Shown piece after piece: positions 24,901 to 39,900 of a stretch of 64,000 nucleotides of DNA. The position numbers and the translations under genes are program-made. The DNA lies in assembly GCA_963576475.1 (NCBI GenBank), contig OY754982.1, positions 258,001 through 322,000 on the forward strand, given 5' to 3'. Each line of letters begins with the position of its first letter. Positions within the stretch are counted from its first letter, which is position 1. Origin of the DNA: Molanna angustata. Taxonomy: Eukaryota > Arthropoda > Insecta > Trichoptera > Molannidae. Under the pieces are notes generated by a model that saw nothing but the letters and a program-made list of their open reading frames with translations, made no database searches and was not told where the DNA came from.

Positions 24901-27900
24901 GTAGGTTTGTAGAACGTTGATCAACTTTTAATTTTTAAATACATTTGTTTATATCAAGTGTGTTGTTTTGTTACTATGTCATTTGAATGAATATAGAAAT
25001 GCATGTGAAAGAGATTACCTCAGAACACTACCTTGACTCGGATGATTGTATCTTGATGCAACTTTTGATATAAAACCATTAACCATAAATAGGAATAAAC
25101 TCACGGGTTTTTTTCGGAACCAACTTTGCAACGCATTAACCTATATTGCGATTTTTATTGCAAACAAAAAAAAACAAAATGTTGTCATCCAAAAAAGAAT
25201 TGGTATATTTATATTCGAGCCATATAAGCACGTGGTGTAATTTATTTGTAATTAATTTGTAAAGCGGAGACGATATTGTTGTTTCATGTTTATTAATTAA
25301 CTTTTTATCAAATGCAAAATTATTATTTTATGGCTCCATCGTTAATTAATAACAATAAAATAACTTTGTACTAACCACTTTTTATTAGAACCAAGTCTAC
25401 ATGTTTCGAGAACAATGCTCTTTTCCTCAGGACACTTTTAGTTCACTAAGTGTCCTGAGGAAGAGAGCATTGTTCTCGAATCATGTAGACTTGGTTCTTA
25501 TAAAAAGTGGTTAATACAAAGTAATTTTATTGTTATTAATATTAATTAACTAGTTGCATGCAACACATGAGATCCAACTGTCAATGGCGATAGTATGTAT
25601 AATTGTAGAATACGTACCAAACTATTAACATTCAAACACAAATTAATAAATATTTTAAGATATTTTGTTTTCTATATAAAACATGTAGGTATGTAGGGGA
25701 GACATGGGTAATGGGAGCTAGAACAATATCAATGCACAGGAATGTACTAGTCTCGCCGAAACGATACAAACGGCTTCGGAAACTCTCGGTTATGCGACGT
25801 GATCGCCCTTAGCCGGCTTAGGATCGTGCTTATAGTGGTGATGAGAAGAAGTTTTTTTTGTGTGTTATCGTTATAAAAAAATATCAAATCTGGCAACCAA
25901 AGTAAGTACCTGGATATTTATCATTCTGTTGTATTTAGTGTTTATTAAATGCTATGTTTAATATGTTTGCCGATAGAAGTGGAAGATAGATAATTTAGCA
26001 ATGCTTGTTTGTGTTAGTTTTATTGATTTGGGGTGTATAACATTCGGGTGATGGCAGCTAGAAGCGCTCCCATTGCCCCGCTATGGTTACTTTTATCCCT
26101 TATGTATGGTATTTAATTTTTTAGATGCCACGAACTAGAATTCGAACGACATCAAAGGCCAGTTGGACCATGGAAACGTTAGAGAGCACTATTGAATTTA
26201 TACGAAAGGAGGGAAAATCAGTAAATAAAGTGGCAAATCAGTTTAATATATCCTATAGTACGCTGAAGGAACGGTACAACCCCCCTAGACAACGTGTCAT
26301 TTAGCTCAAGAAAAGAAACAAGAAAAGATAACTCAATGTCTGGAAGTGACAGTTGTCACGTGACTGGCAACTGTCACTTCCATACATTGAGTTATCCTTT
26401 CTTGTTTCTATTCTTGAGCTAAATGACACGTTGTCTAGGGGGGCTGGTTAGCAAATACTAAAGATATTACTTACAATCGATCTCCGCTGCTTGGGAGAAA
26501 AGTAAAATTCTCTAGTGAACAGGAACAGATACTTGCGAATCATATCCTTGATATGTCTTATGTGTTTGACAAGCAGCCAACTGCGTAAAATATGTTATAC
26601 ATATTATCTGAAAAATTTGCTTTATTTTTGTTGATTATGGTGTTGACATGTTTTAGTTTCTATTGTGTTATCAAAGTAGGCTTAAATTGGTTTAGTAATA
26701 TGTGATGGCTCTCATTACACATATGAAGGGTTTTTGGCTCCCATTAGTGTTGGGTAATGGGAGCGAAGGTAACCCTTTGTTAAAACGTGATTTTCATCAA
26801 CTAAGAGTTGATCTTTAAATATTTTGTTAGTAATTTTAAATAACCAATAGATTTATAAGTGTCTAAAAAATAGATGATTAGCACATAAACTCGTATTTTT
26901 TTCAACTTTCCCTTACATGGCTCCAATTCCCCGATCCTCCCCTATGTCAAAATAGGATAGTTTGGAGGTCAGTCTGTTTTCCCTACCCAGAATATGAAAA
27001 CAACATGATGGTATGTATGTTTGTTTGTTTGTAGATTAAGTAGGTATCAAACTTTTGAGTGAGATATTGTGTAGTGTATTGTTATAGGTACCTACTGCTT
27101 TACAAATTGTATGTAACGATATTCTGAAATTTTAAGCTTAAGAAAATTGAGCGGATCAAAAGTTAAAAGGGGGGGAGAGACACACACATACGGGAACACT
27201 AAATGTTCTACTTCGAATTCTGAGTAAATCAATATAATATATAGAAAATATATGCTGCGAAGCCTCTAAGTTTGTGTTTTTTTAATTCAAAATCGAAAAA
27301 AACGTGAAAAATATAGACCTGGGGGGCAAGTCTGGTCCGACCGGGGATATCAAAACCTCAGATACTATATTATGATAATTATATCCATGATATGGGTAAT
27401 CACGTGGGTTTCGTGGTTAGTTATAGGGGTTATTGTTTAAGTACAATTTATGTTGTTTCCCAGTAGCTATTCAGATATGTATTTTCCTTTAACATGTTCT
27501 GAAATTCGAATTTAAATAATCGTGTTGTAGATAGCACAATGACAGTTTGAACGTAAACTACATGAAAGAGATGTGATAGGTAGGTATGTAGGTATGATTA
27601 CTGCATTATGACTATATGTACCTAGGTATGATTACTGCATTATGACTATATGTACCTAGGTATGTAGGTATGATTACTGCATTATGACTATATGTACCTA
27701 GGTATGTAGGTATGATTACTGCATTATGACTATATGTACCTAGGTATGTAGGTATGATTACTGCATTATGACTATATGTACCTAGGTATGTAGGTATGAT
27801 TACTGCATTATAACTATATGTACCTAGGTATGTAGGTATGATTACTGCATTATGACTATATGTACCTAGGTATGTAGGTATGATTACTGCATTATGACTA

Positions 27901-30900
27901 TATGTACCTAGGTATGTAGGTATGATTACTGCATTATGACTATATGTACCTAGGTATGTAGGTATGATTACTGCATTATGACTATATGTACCTAGGTATG
28001 TAGGTATGATTACTGCATTATGACTATATGTACCTAGGTATGTAGGTATGATTACTGCATTATGACTATATGTACCTAGGTATGTAGGTATGATTACTGC
28101 ATTATGACTATATGTACCTAGGTATGTAGGTATGATTACTGCATTATGACTATATGTACCTAGGTATGTAGGTATGATTACTGCATTATGACTATATGTA
28201 CCTAGGTATGTAGGTATGATTACTGCATTATGACTATATGTACCTAGGTATGTAGGTTTGATTACTGCATTATGACTATATGTACCTAGGTATGTAGGTA
28301 TGATTACTGCATTATGACTATATGTACCTAGGTATGTAGGTATGATTACTGTATTGACTATATGTACCTAGGTATGTAGGTATGATTACTGCATTATGAC
28401 TATATGTACCTAGGTATGTAGGTATGATTACTGCATTATGACTATATGTACCTAGGTATGTAGGTATGATTACTGTATTATGACTATATGTACCTAGGTA
28501 TGTAAGTATGATTACTGCATTATGACTATATGCCACCAGCATTTTGGTCACAGTAATATCTACGATCTTTTCTCTCTTCTGTCGAAACTTGTAAAATACT
28601 CTTCAATACGTTCTGGAAAATATATATTTTTTTAATGAACTGGTTTAAGTATATTGTGTTTAGAAATGGGATTCACAATAATATATTCAGGGGTTGCCGT
28701 ATGAATACAACAATCATTCGTTTTTAAAATCGAATGAACATAAATAAAATTATCAGACATAAAATGTTGATCCGTGAGTTTGGGGTCCATTTTATTTTGA
28801 TGTTGAATTGCATGTTGTAAATCTTCTTTGCCTTATCCCACTTTAGGTTGGGTCGGCTCTCCTAATCCTTTGACGCCATGATGATCTGTCCTGTATTGTC
28901 GGAGCTGGGATGTGGGCTTTATCCAAGAGCTTTCTCATATTGCCCCACCACGTGGATATTGGACGTCCTTTTCCTTTTTTTTTTCTTTGTTGTAAATATT
29001 TTAATGAAACTAGAGGAATCATGCATCCAAACAGATTTCATTGAAAGTTTGAATTTATTTCAATCGTCATTTGACGCCCAATAGATTTCACATTAGTATA
29101 CATTTACTTTTAATACAAAACAGTATTTAATTTATACATATGTTTTTCTGTGGTTATTTCACTGAGAACCTATATAGTTTTTGTCAAATTTCTCGAGCTA
29201 TTTCGCCGAGGATGGAGCGATTTGCACATATACCTACCAACCAAACAAAAAGACACAAATTCGCACTCTGCCCACCCGGAAGTGTATACTAAAACCAACT
29301 ATCTTTATCCTGATATGTTATAAAAATATGAAAATACTTGGTAATAGTTCTATTGTATTTATAAGTTTATCGACGCGTTTCGTGCAAAGCACCTCGTCAG
29401 AATAAGTCAGTATTATTCTGACGATGTGCCTTGCACGAAACGCGTCGATAAACTAATAAATACAATAGGACTATTACCAAGTATTTTCATATTTTTATAA
29501 CATATCAACACATCATAGAGTTCTATCAAGAATTGCGGTCGACAAACTAAACTTAGCAACTATCTTTACTTAGATTTTCAAACGATGGCATAAATAAATA
29601 ATCAATATTACCTTTGGAATGTACCATGTACAAGTAGCGAGTTTTTGCCGAACGGCAATTTCTTCCAGCTAGTCAATGTTTCCAGCTTAAAAAAGAAAGA
29701 ATTTCTCCGCTGCTGGGAATCGAAACCAGGACGCCGCCACAGAAATCAAACGACTTTGCTAAGGCGGTCGACCATTTCTATCTAATTTTCTATTCTGTGT
29801 TTATAAAAAGATATAGGTACTATACATTTAATTTGCTATCGAATCTTCTCATTTTCAATTTTTTTTTTCATCTGTTCGAATTGAATTTAGTTTCCATCTT
29901 TCAAAATCAATATCAAATGTTTTAGCCTTACTTTAAACTCAACAGATTTTAACATTAGTTACATAACATTTTAACATTAGATATTAACCTCTTTCATCCG
30001 ATCAAATTTATAATTTAATTCTTGAATATAAAATAATATTTTATTTATTTAGGGATCACAACGTGACGTTTGTGAGCGCCTTTCCAGCAGACTTCCACAT
30101 CCAAGGTCTGGAGGAGGTGACACCAGCTGGACTCATCTTCTACGTGAGGAACTATACCAATTGGGATCTCGTTGGACAGAGAATGAAAGGAGAAGAACCT
30201 CTCTCTGTATATGATGCATTCAGATATCCATATGAGGTTAGTAATTTCAATTTAAATAGGTTGGTGGCAGAGCGTGAGATGGAAAGTTAGAACCCCACTC
30301 TAGCTGCCTTCACCAATTTCGTCTCAACCGATACTTAATTAGTTAGGGATTTGTATTTCATTTTAATTTATTTTATTTGGAAACATAACACCTTTTTTTA
30401 ACACATTAAGTTTTATAATTGAATAAGAAATATGCTTATTATAATGTTTCAGTAAATTATATAAAGATATGTACTTTATTTTATTAATCAATCTGGTGAA
30501 CAGATTCGAGGAATAAGATCTAGGATATAGTTACGAAATGTTTGATGATGTATGTATAATTATTTTATACTAAAGACTACACAACACACATTTATTCATA
30601 AGTTGTATGTTGACACACAGATTTACATTTATTTATACTATCTACTTATCATGATATTAATGTATGTAAGTTATAACTAATGTAAGTATGGATTGGATAT
30701 TTAGTGAGCTAATTTATTTATATAAGTAAAATACCTGCTTCAATTTTATTTCATACATTGTTAGCTTCAATTTAATTTCTTTTAATATATTTGACTCCCG
30801 ACAGGGAAAAAATCCAATATTTGCGTATGCGCAACTATAAAAATATTCAATGTATTAAAATATTTTTTCTTGGTAAAGGATGATTTGAATTGGTGTCTGA

Positions 30901-33900
30901 TCTGTACTGAAATAAAAATATTAAATCTTGATTTAAAGCCAGTTATCTACCTTCGTGTTTGTTGAGGTTCTATATTGAAGTAAGCCAAATCCATTATCGT
31001 AAGATGAAAGTAAATCTTTATGGATCTACTTTCATCTAAAAAGTCAAATATTTGATTCATCAAAAATATTCATATTGAACACAAGCTATTGAGTATTTTT
31101 TGAATATCTACTTTGTTTTTCAGTCGTGTGAAGCCTTACTGGACGACCACGAGACCAAGCAGTTGATCAACACTAGGAAAAAGTACGATCTTTTCATACT
31201 GGACGGTGCATTTCCAGAATGTGCTCTTGGGATGGTCCATCGTTTCAAGGCTCCCTTCATGTACATCAACACTGTCGCTTTCTACACCGGTTCCATCACC
31301 AATTCTGGTTCACCGGCTCTCTACTCATTCAACCCGATATTCTTCAAACCGTACACGAATGACATGACGTTCGTCGAGAGAATGACCAACACGTTTTGGC
31401 ACCTGGCCTCAAACGGCGTCCATTATGCGAGCATGTCTGTACTGCACAAAGGTCTCAAAAAACATCTCGGGTCCAACGTTCCACATCCATACACCATTGG
31501 AAAGGATGTTGGATTGGTTCTCCACAACGGTCATTACAGTGTGACATATCCATCTCCCTTCATGCCAAATGTAATAGAGATCGCCTGTATTCATTGCAAG
31601 CCGCCAAAACCATTGAGTAAGGTATACATAATATTCTTCTATTTACTTTTATTTAACTACTAATTTTAGTGTTTAGTGCTATTTTTTTCAATGCTGATGC
31701 ATTTTTACATCATTATTAAATTAATCAAGTCTTCGTGCAGTCAAATTTTTACATTATATTTTATGTAGGTATAATCATAAAATTCATCAAAATTCGTTTA
31801 ACTACCTCTGTTTTTAATTTGTAATTTCATTTGATTATCTCTGTTTTTAATATGTAAATTCGTTTGACTATCTCTGTTTTTAATTTGTAAATTCGTTTGA
31901 CTATCTCTGTTTGGATTTTGTTTAACTGCTTTATTTGACTATTCCAAAAACCCGAACTGGTTTGTTTTAATATCTTAGCCGGCACTTACACTGCGAAAGA
32001 AAGGAAGTATCACTTAAGAGGAAACATAACCCTTAACCTAGTGACTGAAAACATGATGTATTATAATCGCCTAATACACTATGAAGTTACGTGTTTGTAA
32101 GGGTAACTATCGCGAGCGATAAAAAGGGTTTATACGAAATGTAAATTATCGGAAGCCCAATGTGCTAATATTTTGCATTTTAAGATCAAAACTGACATGA
32201 AATGGAATGGATTTTATCGGTCATTCACTTTGATTTTATGAACTCTTTAAGCAATTCAAAGACTTATTTCTCTACGATATATAGTTATGGCGTACTATAA
32301 AAATGCTGTAAAAAAGGATAATTTTTTAGGAGCATAATATGCCGAATTTTAAAATTGTGTGAGAAACATTCACTAGAGAAATAATGTTGAAAATACTAAT
32401 GGTATTTTTTTGGAAATACGCCGTTTAACATATTTCAGAAATTTGATTTTAAATTGGGTTGTTTATGATTATACGCCCTCTTAGATGGGGTTGGTGGTAC
32501 AGAGGTGATAGCGCTGGATCCAGTGATGGTGAGTTCGAATCCCACCCTGCCTTGTCTTATTTCGTTATGTACATTATTATACATTATATGTTATAATAAT
32601 TGCAACATTTGTACTTTTGCTTAGTTTTGGGATTGTTTGACATACATACCATCACACCATGTCCCTCGGGGGGAAGGCAGAAAGAAACGAACGCCACTTA
32701 TTTCTATCTTGACACACATTCATCACCTCGTCGACATTCATACATCGTCTTATACATTTTCGTCTGTTGTTCATGCTTCTGACATTTCCGTCATTCAAAA
32801 TACCGTTCACATGGACGTTCCATCCCTTTCTTGGGCGTTTCTGAACCAAAGTGATGGAACAATCTTCCAATGGATATAAGATGTGCCGAAAATATCAATG
32901 AATTCAAAAAGAAATTAAAAACTCATCTTTTCCGCAAATCGTATCCAGATTATCCTTCATCCGTTCAATATTCCTTTACTTAATATTATGCCTGTTTACT
33001 TTGAATCGACTATTTTTTTATAATAATTTCATCTGGATTATGTAATATATATATAACTAGATCGGTTTGTGATTTTTACGTATTTTTTAGGTTTTATGTT
33101 TCACTATTTCCAATGTGTTAGCTATAGGACTCATTTTAATTTATTTTTTTGCAAACTGAAAGCGCCCTTGAGGTGACCACGGTTGTCACTAAACGGCGCT
33201 TTATAAATTGTCCTGATTATTATTATTATTATTGGGCGGCCCCGACCTCTCATTCCATTCCTGATTCCTGATGAGATTATTTAACGATCTAGATATACCT
33301 ATATGATACCCAGATTATATTGTAACTAATAAGTAAATTAAAATTTGTTATTCAGGATCTAGAAGACTTCATCAATGAAGGTGGTGACAGCGGTTTCATA
33401 TTCGTGTCTATGGGATCTTCAGTAAAGGCAGACAATGTCCCCGAAGATCTACGAAGACTCTTGGTGAGAACATACAGTCAACTGCCGTACCAGGTTCTTT
33501 GGAAGTGGGAAGATGACGCCAATACTATAACAGATCTTCCACACAATGTTAAACTAAGCAAATGGCTGCCACAACAAGATCTACTGGGTATTTCATATAT
33601 CTACTGTTTATAATCATATACAATATAAGACGGCCTGGACATTCAATGCTTTGAAAAACCTTCTTCTTGGTCTTGCAGGCCTCAACTTTTACAAAAAAAA
33701 ATCTGTAGAAATTCAATAGTTATTTCTTTATTTTATTTATTTATTTAATGTAGCTTCTCGGGCAACTAACAGGTACCTAATACTATGTCAAATAATTATT
33801 TAACTTGCACCCAATAACATGTTGCCACATTCAGGAGACTTACGATATTAATCGTCTCACAGATCCAGACTGAGAACACAATTCAAAACTGTGTCTCAAC

Positions 33901-36900
33901 CGGGAATCGAACCCGGGACCCTTGGATCAGTAGTCAGATACCTAACCAACTGAACCACGATGGCCAACGTTATAATGAATAATGACAAAAACACAAATTT
34001 CTAATATTATGACGTCATAGGTACGTAGTTTATTGCTTAATTTTAACCAAAACTAAGTTGGTTGGTTGGGAGAAATTGCCTTATGGCAATAAGCCTGCCA
34101 GTGTGCATTATATTTTGTATATTATGTACCTACAAGAAAATAAATTAATTAATTAATAAACTTTTGCGAGACCGCAAGACTCTGGGATGAAGTCATGCAA
34201 GACTCTTGTTTTAAGTCTTGCAAGACTCTTGAATTGAGTTGCGAGAATCTTGGATGAAGTCTTTCGACACTCTTGTATTAAGTCTTGCGAGACTCTTAGA
34301 TTGAGTTGCAAGAATCTTGGATGAAGTCTTTCGACACTCTTGTATTAAGTCTTGCGAGACTCTTAGATTGAGTTGCAAGAATCTTGGATGAAGTCTTTCG
34401 ACACTCTTGTATTAAGTCTTGCAAGGCTCTTGGATTGAGTTGCAAAAATCTTGGATGAAGTCTTTCGACACTCTTGTATTAATTCTTGAAAGACTCTTGA
34501 ATTGATTTGCGAGAATCTTGGATGAAGTCTTTCGACACTCTTGGATAAAGTCTTGCAAGACTCTTGTATTAAATCTTGCAAGACTTTTGGATTGAGTCTT
34601 GCGAGAATCTTGGATGAAGTCTTGCAAAACTCTAGGATTAAGTCTTGCAAGACTCTTGGTCTTGCATAGCCTGGTCTTGACCTTGCAGCGACACATGCGA
34701 CCTTGCTCTTGGTTTTGCAAGACCAAGACTGCAAGACTTCCGCTCATCATTATCCGTAGTGCTAAAAGCAAGAAAACTTTCTCTAAAAACTGAAACTTTT
34801 TTAAAACTGTCAATATCTACTGATGGTATTTAAGGTGTAGAATTCCATTATACTGTTTTTTTTTAATAAAAAAAAATTGATTTTGGTTCTACATAAAGGC
34901 CCAGGCAGCTGAAACGGCCTTCCTGATACAAGGAAAATATATATTATCTAGAACGAAAATCAGTTTTGTTTGATTTAAAATTATCTTGATTGAATAATGT
35001 AAGAAAAAGTTAAGGTCCCGTAAGCAGTACCTATTCTCACAGTACGGGACCTTATCTTTTTCTTACATTTTTCTCAAATAACTCTTGTAATACGACCAGT
35101 TTCGTAGAACAACACAACATTGACCAATCAGTGCTCCTGGAATGATCTAGAAGAGCTACTCATGAAGTTTATAACAGTAGGTAATATTAAGATCAGCTTC
35201 AGAAATTGATTGAATAATAATATTAATTTATACAACAATTAATGACAATTTCATTCTAAGCGTTGATATTAACAAATTTTCGTGATTAAATGTAGAGAAA
35301 GATTAAGGTTGGATTATAATCGAGTACTGATATATACATTTTTAAGATTCAGGCAAGATAAGAACATATTAAGAATGTGTCATGAGTAGCCCCACTAAAT
35401 CGTTAAACGGCACCATAAAAATCCTCCGATTATGAGATGATATTATGTATGTACATTGTACATATCTCATCACTTGACCAAGATATTATAATACCATGAT
35501 ATTATGTATGTACATATCTCATAATGTGCGATATCGGCAAAGAACAGATTGGACTAGACGGAAAATGAAAAGGAGTGGACTTACTGTGCCAGCTGGTTTC
35601 TTCTTTTCCTCTGTCGCGTTTGTCCTTCCTTCTCGTCACTGATTCAATAAAACTATGTTCACAATTTTGTCTGTAATATACGTGCGAAAGCCGCGAACGT
35701 AATTTAAATGTTTTTATATCTATGGCGCACGGCGCTTGTGTAACACGAGATGGTGCAAAGACGCGTATTCTCGAGAGACTGGAGAACGTGGTTGGCCCGC
35801 GCGCGAACAGAGGCGAGATTGTTGTTGCCACGTTCAGGTATGGATGTAGGTATGGTGATTTTAGGTATGTCAGGAAGATGAGGATAGGTACAAAAAGGAA
35901 GTATCTGTCATCTGCGCCAACATACCGCCCACCTAATTTGGTCTGCAAATTAAAAGTGAAAAAGAAAAGAAAAGCAAACACAATATTTTATCCTATATTC
36001 ATGTTCACGTAAGTTGTCTGTATGCATAATATACATAATATGAGTATATTTATATATAAGTACACAAAACAAATTTTTATTCAATAATACAAATTACATA
36101 TGAAGACGCAACTAGGTCTTAAAACACAAATAAAGCGAAGACGCAACATGGTCTTAAAAAAAAACAAATAAGGCGAAGACGCAACATGGTCTTAAAAAAC
36201 AAATAAAGCGAAGACGCAACATGGTCTTACAAAGAAAAAAAATAAAATTAAATAAAGCGAAGGCGCAACATGGTAAACAAAGAAAATAAAGACGCTAACT
36301 GGTCGTATAAAATTAAAAAAAAAATAAATAAATAAATAAAAATACATTATGTTTACCTATTCGATCGGTAATGGACATAATTTTAATGCAGGACGAACAA
36401 AAGTACCGCTTTGGGTTTTAACAGTAGCAACCCTAACGACGTTATCCTTTCCAGGATGGACATGTGTTATTCTTCCTAAAACCCATTTTAAAGGAGGAAG
36501 ACGTTCATCCTTTATAAGTACTAACTGTCCTACTTTAAGGTTTGGAGTAGACCTTGACCATTTTGATCTCTGTTGTAAGGTATTGAGGTATTCGTTGTGC
36601 CAGCGTTTCCAGAAGTGTTGAGACATCTTCTGGAGATGTTGCCAACGACTAAGCCTATTTGAAGGAGATTCAGACCAATCATAGTCTGGGACAGACATTA
36701 AATTCCCACCAATCAGGAAGTGACCTGGGGTAAGTGCATCGACCTCCTCAGGGTCAGTACTTATTTGACATAAAGGTCTGGAATTAAGAATAGCTTCGAT
36801 TCTAGTCAACAGCGTAGCGAATTCCTCGTAAGTTAATTGAATTTCACCCATGACCCGTTTTAAATGATATTTTACAGATTTTATTCCTGCTTCGAAAATA

Positions 36901-39900
36901 CCTCCAAAATGTGGTGATGATGGAGGAGAAAAAGACCAAATGATACCCCGTTCTGAGAGCGTATCATAAATTTTCTCACGCTGTGGTGAGGTTGTGAAAA
37001 ACTTATGTACATCCTTCAAGTGACGATTCGCACCAACGAAATTCGTACCATTGTCACTAATAATTTCCGAACACAAACCACGGCGGTCTGTGAATCTATT
37101 GAGTGCCGCTAAAAATGCTTCAGACGATAAGTCAGATACTACTTCTAAATGTAATGCCTTGGTGGATAAACAAACAAATAAACATAAATACGCTTTTGAA
37201 GATTTCGCTCCGCGTCGCTTATGGTCTTTCAAAAGGAAAGGACCCCCAAAATCGACACCTACTTTTGCAAAAGGACGACTTTGCTGGACACGACTGGGTG
37301 GTAGGTCACCCATGAGTGGGGGAAACGCAGTCGCTTTTAATTTATGGCATATAATACATTTAGAAAGTTGAGAACGAATTTTGTTTCGTGCTCCCAAGAT
37401 CCAATATTTTCGCGATATCATGGATTGAAGACTTCGCGGTCCGGCGTGAAGATATATTTTATGATAGTAATCTATTATGAGATATGCTAAATGACATGTT
37501 TTCGGAAGTAAAATAGGAAATTTACTATCATATGGTAATTTTGAATATTGTAATCTTCCGCCCACCCTGAGGATTCCGCATGAATCCAAAAATGGCTTTA
37601 AAATTTGAATATGACGTGAGCATGGGATTCCGTTTTTTAATTTATTTATTTCATCAAGAAAATATGTATCTTGCTCAATACAGATAATTTTTGTAAGTGC
37701 AGCATTTAATTCGAATGTAGTAAGAGATAATTGATTTTGCTTAATTATATTGAATTTTCTACATCGATTAACGAATCGTAATATCCAAGCAATAACGCGT
37801 TGTAATTTATTTAAAGACGAATATTTGCATAAAATAGAATTCGGTACTAATTGAGATATCAAAGTTTTCGTATTTACTGATTTAATATCAGGTATATTTT
37901 CAAGTTCGATATTGACTGAACACGGCCAGTCATTCTTGTGCTTATGAAGCCAAGAAGGTCCTGAAAACCACAAGGGGTGTGAAACAATGTCTTTTGGAAG
38001 AAGGCCTCTAGATCCGCAATCGGCGCAATTTTCTTCCGAGATAACATGTTTCCAAATAGCAGTGGGTACATTGTCCAGAATTTGGACAACCCTGTTTGCG
38101 ACAAATGTTTTTAATGAATATGGCGGAGTTTTAATCCACGCTAGCACAATAGTCGAATCCGTAAAAAGAAAAACGTTTTCTATCTGTTGAGAAAATTTAA
38201 CGGATGACATAATGTATTTAATAAGTTTGGTTAGAAGTACAGCACCGCACAATTCTAATCGTGGAATAGACAGTGTTTTTAAGGGGGCTACCTTCGATTT
38301 TCCCATCATAAGATGAGTAGTATTTGTATTTAAATTTACTAAGTAAGCGACGGCCGCGTAACCTAGTTGTGACGCGTCGCAAAATCCTACGAGGATCAAG
38401 CGACTGGTGCTTAATGTATTATAATATCTAGGTAATTTTAAGGTACGAAGAAGTGACAGTTGGCCAACAAATGTATCCCACCTATTCTGAATATCGGATG
38501 GAACAGGATCGTCCCAATCGGCCCTCAGTTTCCACAACTCTTGCATCAAGCACTTTGCGAAAAAGAGTACAGGGGTAATCCAGCCCAATGGATCAAACAG
38601 TCGAGCCACAATTGACAAAATATTTCTTTTTGTACAGCTCTCAGTAGGTATAATTTTTATATCATAGGTAAAGTTATCAGTTAGGGGGAGCCACTGAATG
38701 CCTAATAACTTAACAATTTTGTCGGTTTCAGTAGTATCAAACGATCTTGATTCAGAAGTTCCGATAAAATCTTGCTTCAATAGTGAAGGCGAATTTGACT
38801 GCCATTTACTTAGCTCTAATTTTCCAAGTTTTAACAGTGCAGTTATATCATTTTTAAGTTGACAGGCTGACTCGAGGGTTTCAGCGCCTGTGGCTAAGTC
38901 GTCGACGTAAAAGTCTTCCACAAGTGCCCGTGCAGCCTCCGGATATTTTGAATTTTCATCCATGGCCAGTTGTCGTAAAGTTCGGATTGCTAAGAAAGGG
39001 GAACTCGACAATCCATATGTGATGGTTTGTAACTCGAAATCAATGAGTGGGCTATCAGGAGATTGTCTCCAAAGAATATGTTGAAATTTACGGTCGGATG
39101 GTAATACTAATATTTGTCGATACATTTTACAAATATCTGCAGTGAAAACATATTTATGAAATCGAAAATTTAACATCATGCACGGAATTTCTGTTTGCAG
39201 TTTTGGACCACTAAGAAGCAAGTCATTCAGACAAATATTATCAGGTTCGGTTTTACTTGATCCATCGAAAACTACCCTGACCTTCGTCGTATCGCTAGAA
39301 GGATTAAAAACGCAGTGATGGGGCAAGAAAAAAGATTCAGAATTAATAGGAACGCGTTTCATGTGTCCTAAACTTTCATATTCCTGTATAAATTTTCCGT
39401 AGGTATTTGCTAAATCTTGATTTTTTTGAAAACGAAATTGTAATTTCCTTAATCGCGTGTCTGCGAGTTGAAAGGAATTGTTGATAGGTATATTTTCTGT
39501 TTTCAATAACATCGGTACTACATATCGCCCGTCATTCTCGCGATAATGTTTTGACGCAAAAATGTTTTCAGCTAAATTATCATCCGTATTTAAATTCGAA
39601 TACGAAGGTGTTTCTTCGACTTCCCAAAATTGTTTTATCATGTCACATAAAGAGGTATTTGTTTCAATTAAAAATGAAGAAGAAATTTCATGTTGTTTCA
39701 TTTCAATTCGTCCCGTTATTATGTAACCAAATATACTATTGATTGCACCAGGGGTGCCACGAATAATTTCGTGATTATTACTATTTATTATATCTAGGTA
39801 CATATCAGCGCCTAATAACATATCGATTGGACCTGGTTTGTGATAAAACTCATCGGCTAAATATAATTTTTGAAATTGTGATATTATTTGCGAAGAAAGG

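Larger units (their letters stand above)
25696..26942 (+). mobile_element. Internally deleted pogo-like transposon
   Basis: Ends GGGGAGACATGGGTAATGGG and, on the other strand, GGGGAGGATCGGGGAATTGG form imperfect terminal repeats flanked by TA (25694-25695 and 26943-26944). Inside are a GTAAGT donor at 25902, an acceptor TTTTTTAG ending at 26124, and the start of a psq-type transposase. The DDE domain is absent, and the frame is broken by a MITE. The layout mirrors the larger element at 51164-54614. Confidence 0.8.
25551..27330 (-). repeat. Interspersed repeat family R1, copy C (split by a pogo element)
   Basis: In reverse orientation it carries CTAGTTGCATGCAACACATG, GGATAGTTTGGAGGTCAGTC, GAGCGGATCAAAAGTTAAAA and GAAGCCTCTAAG, matching copy A. 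The pogo element 25696-26942 sits at a TA within it. Only short ACAC remnants of the TG tract remain. Confidence 0.65.

Noticed and set aside
28318..28551. Repetitive 77-codon - strand open frame
   Set aside because: Produced by the 42-bp tandem repeat, whose length is a multiple of three; no start context, splice sites or homology.
34363..34813. Long - strand frames with repeated RVLQDFIQ-like words
   Set aside because: Arise from the TCTTGCAAGACTC minisatellite; compositionally repetitive and without gene structure.
35722..36012. 96-codon + strand frame in the BEL LTR (and its twin at 41906)
   Set aside because: Present in both LTRs in antisense to the element and without recognisable domains; a shadow.
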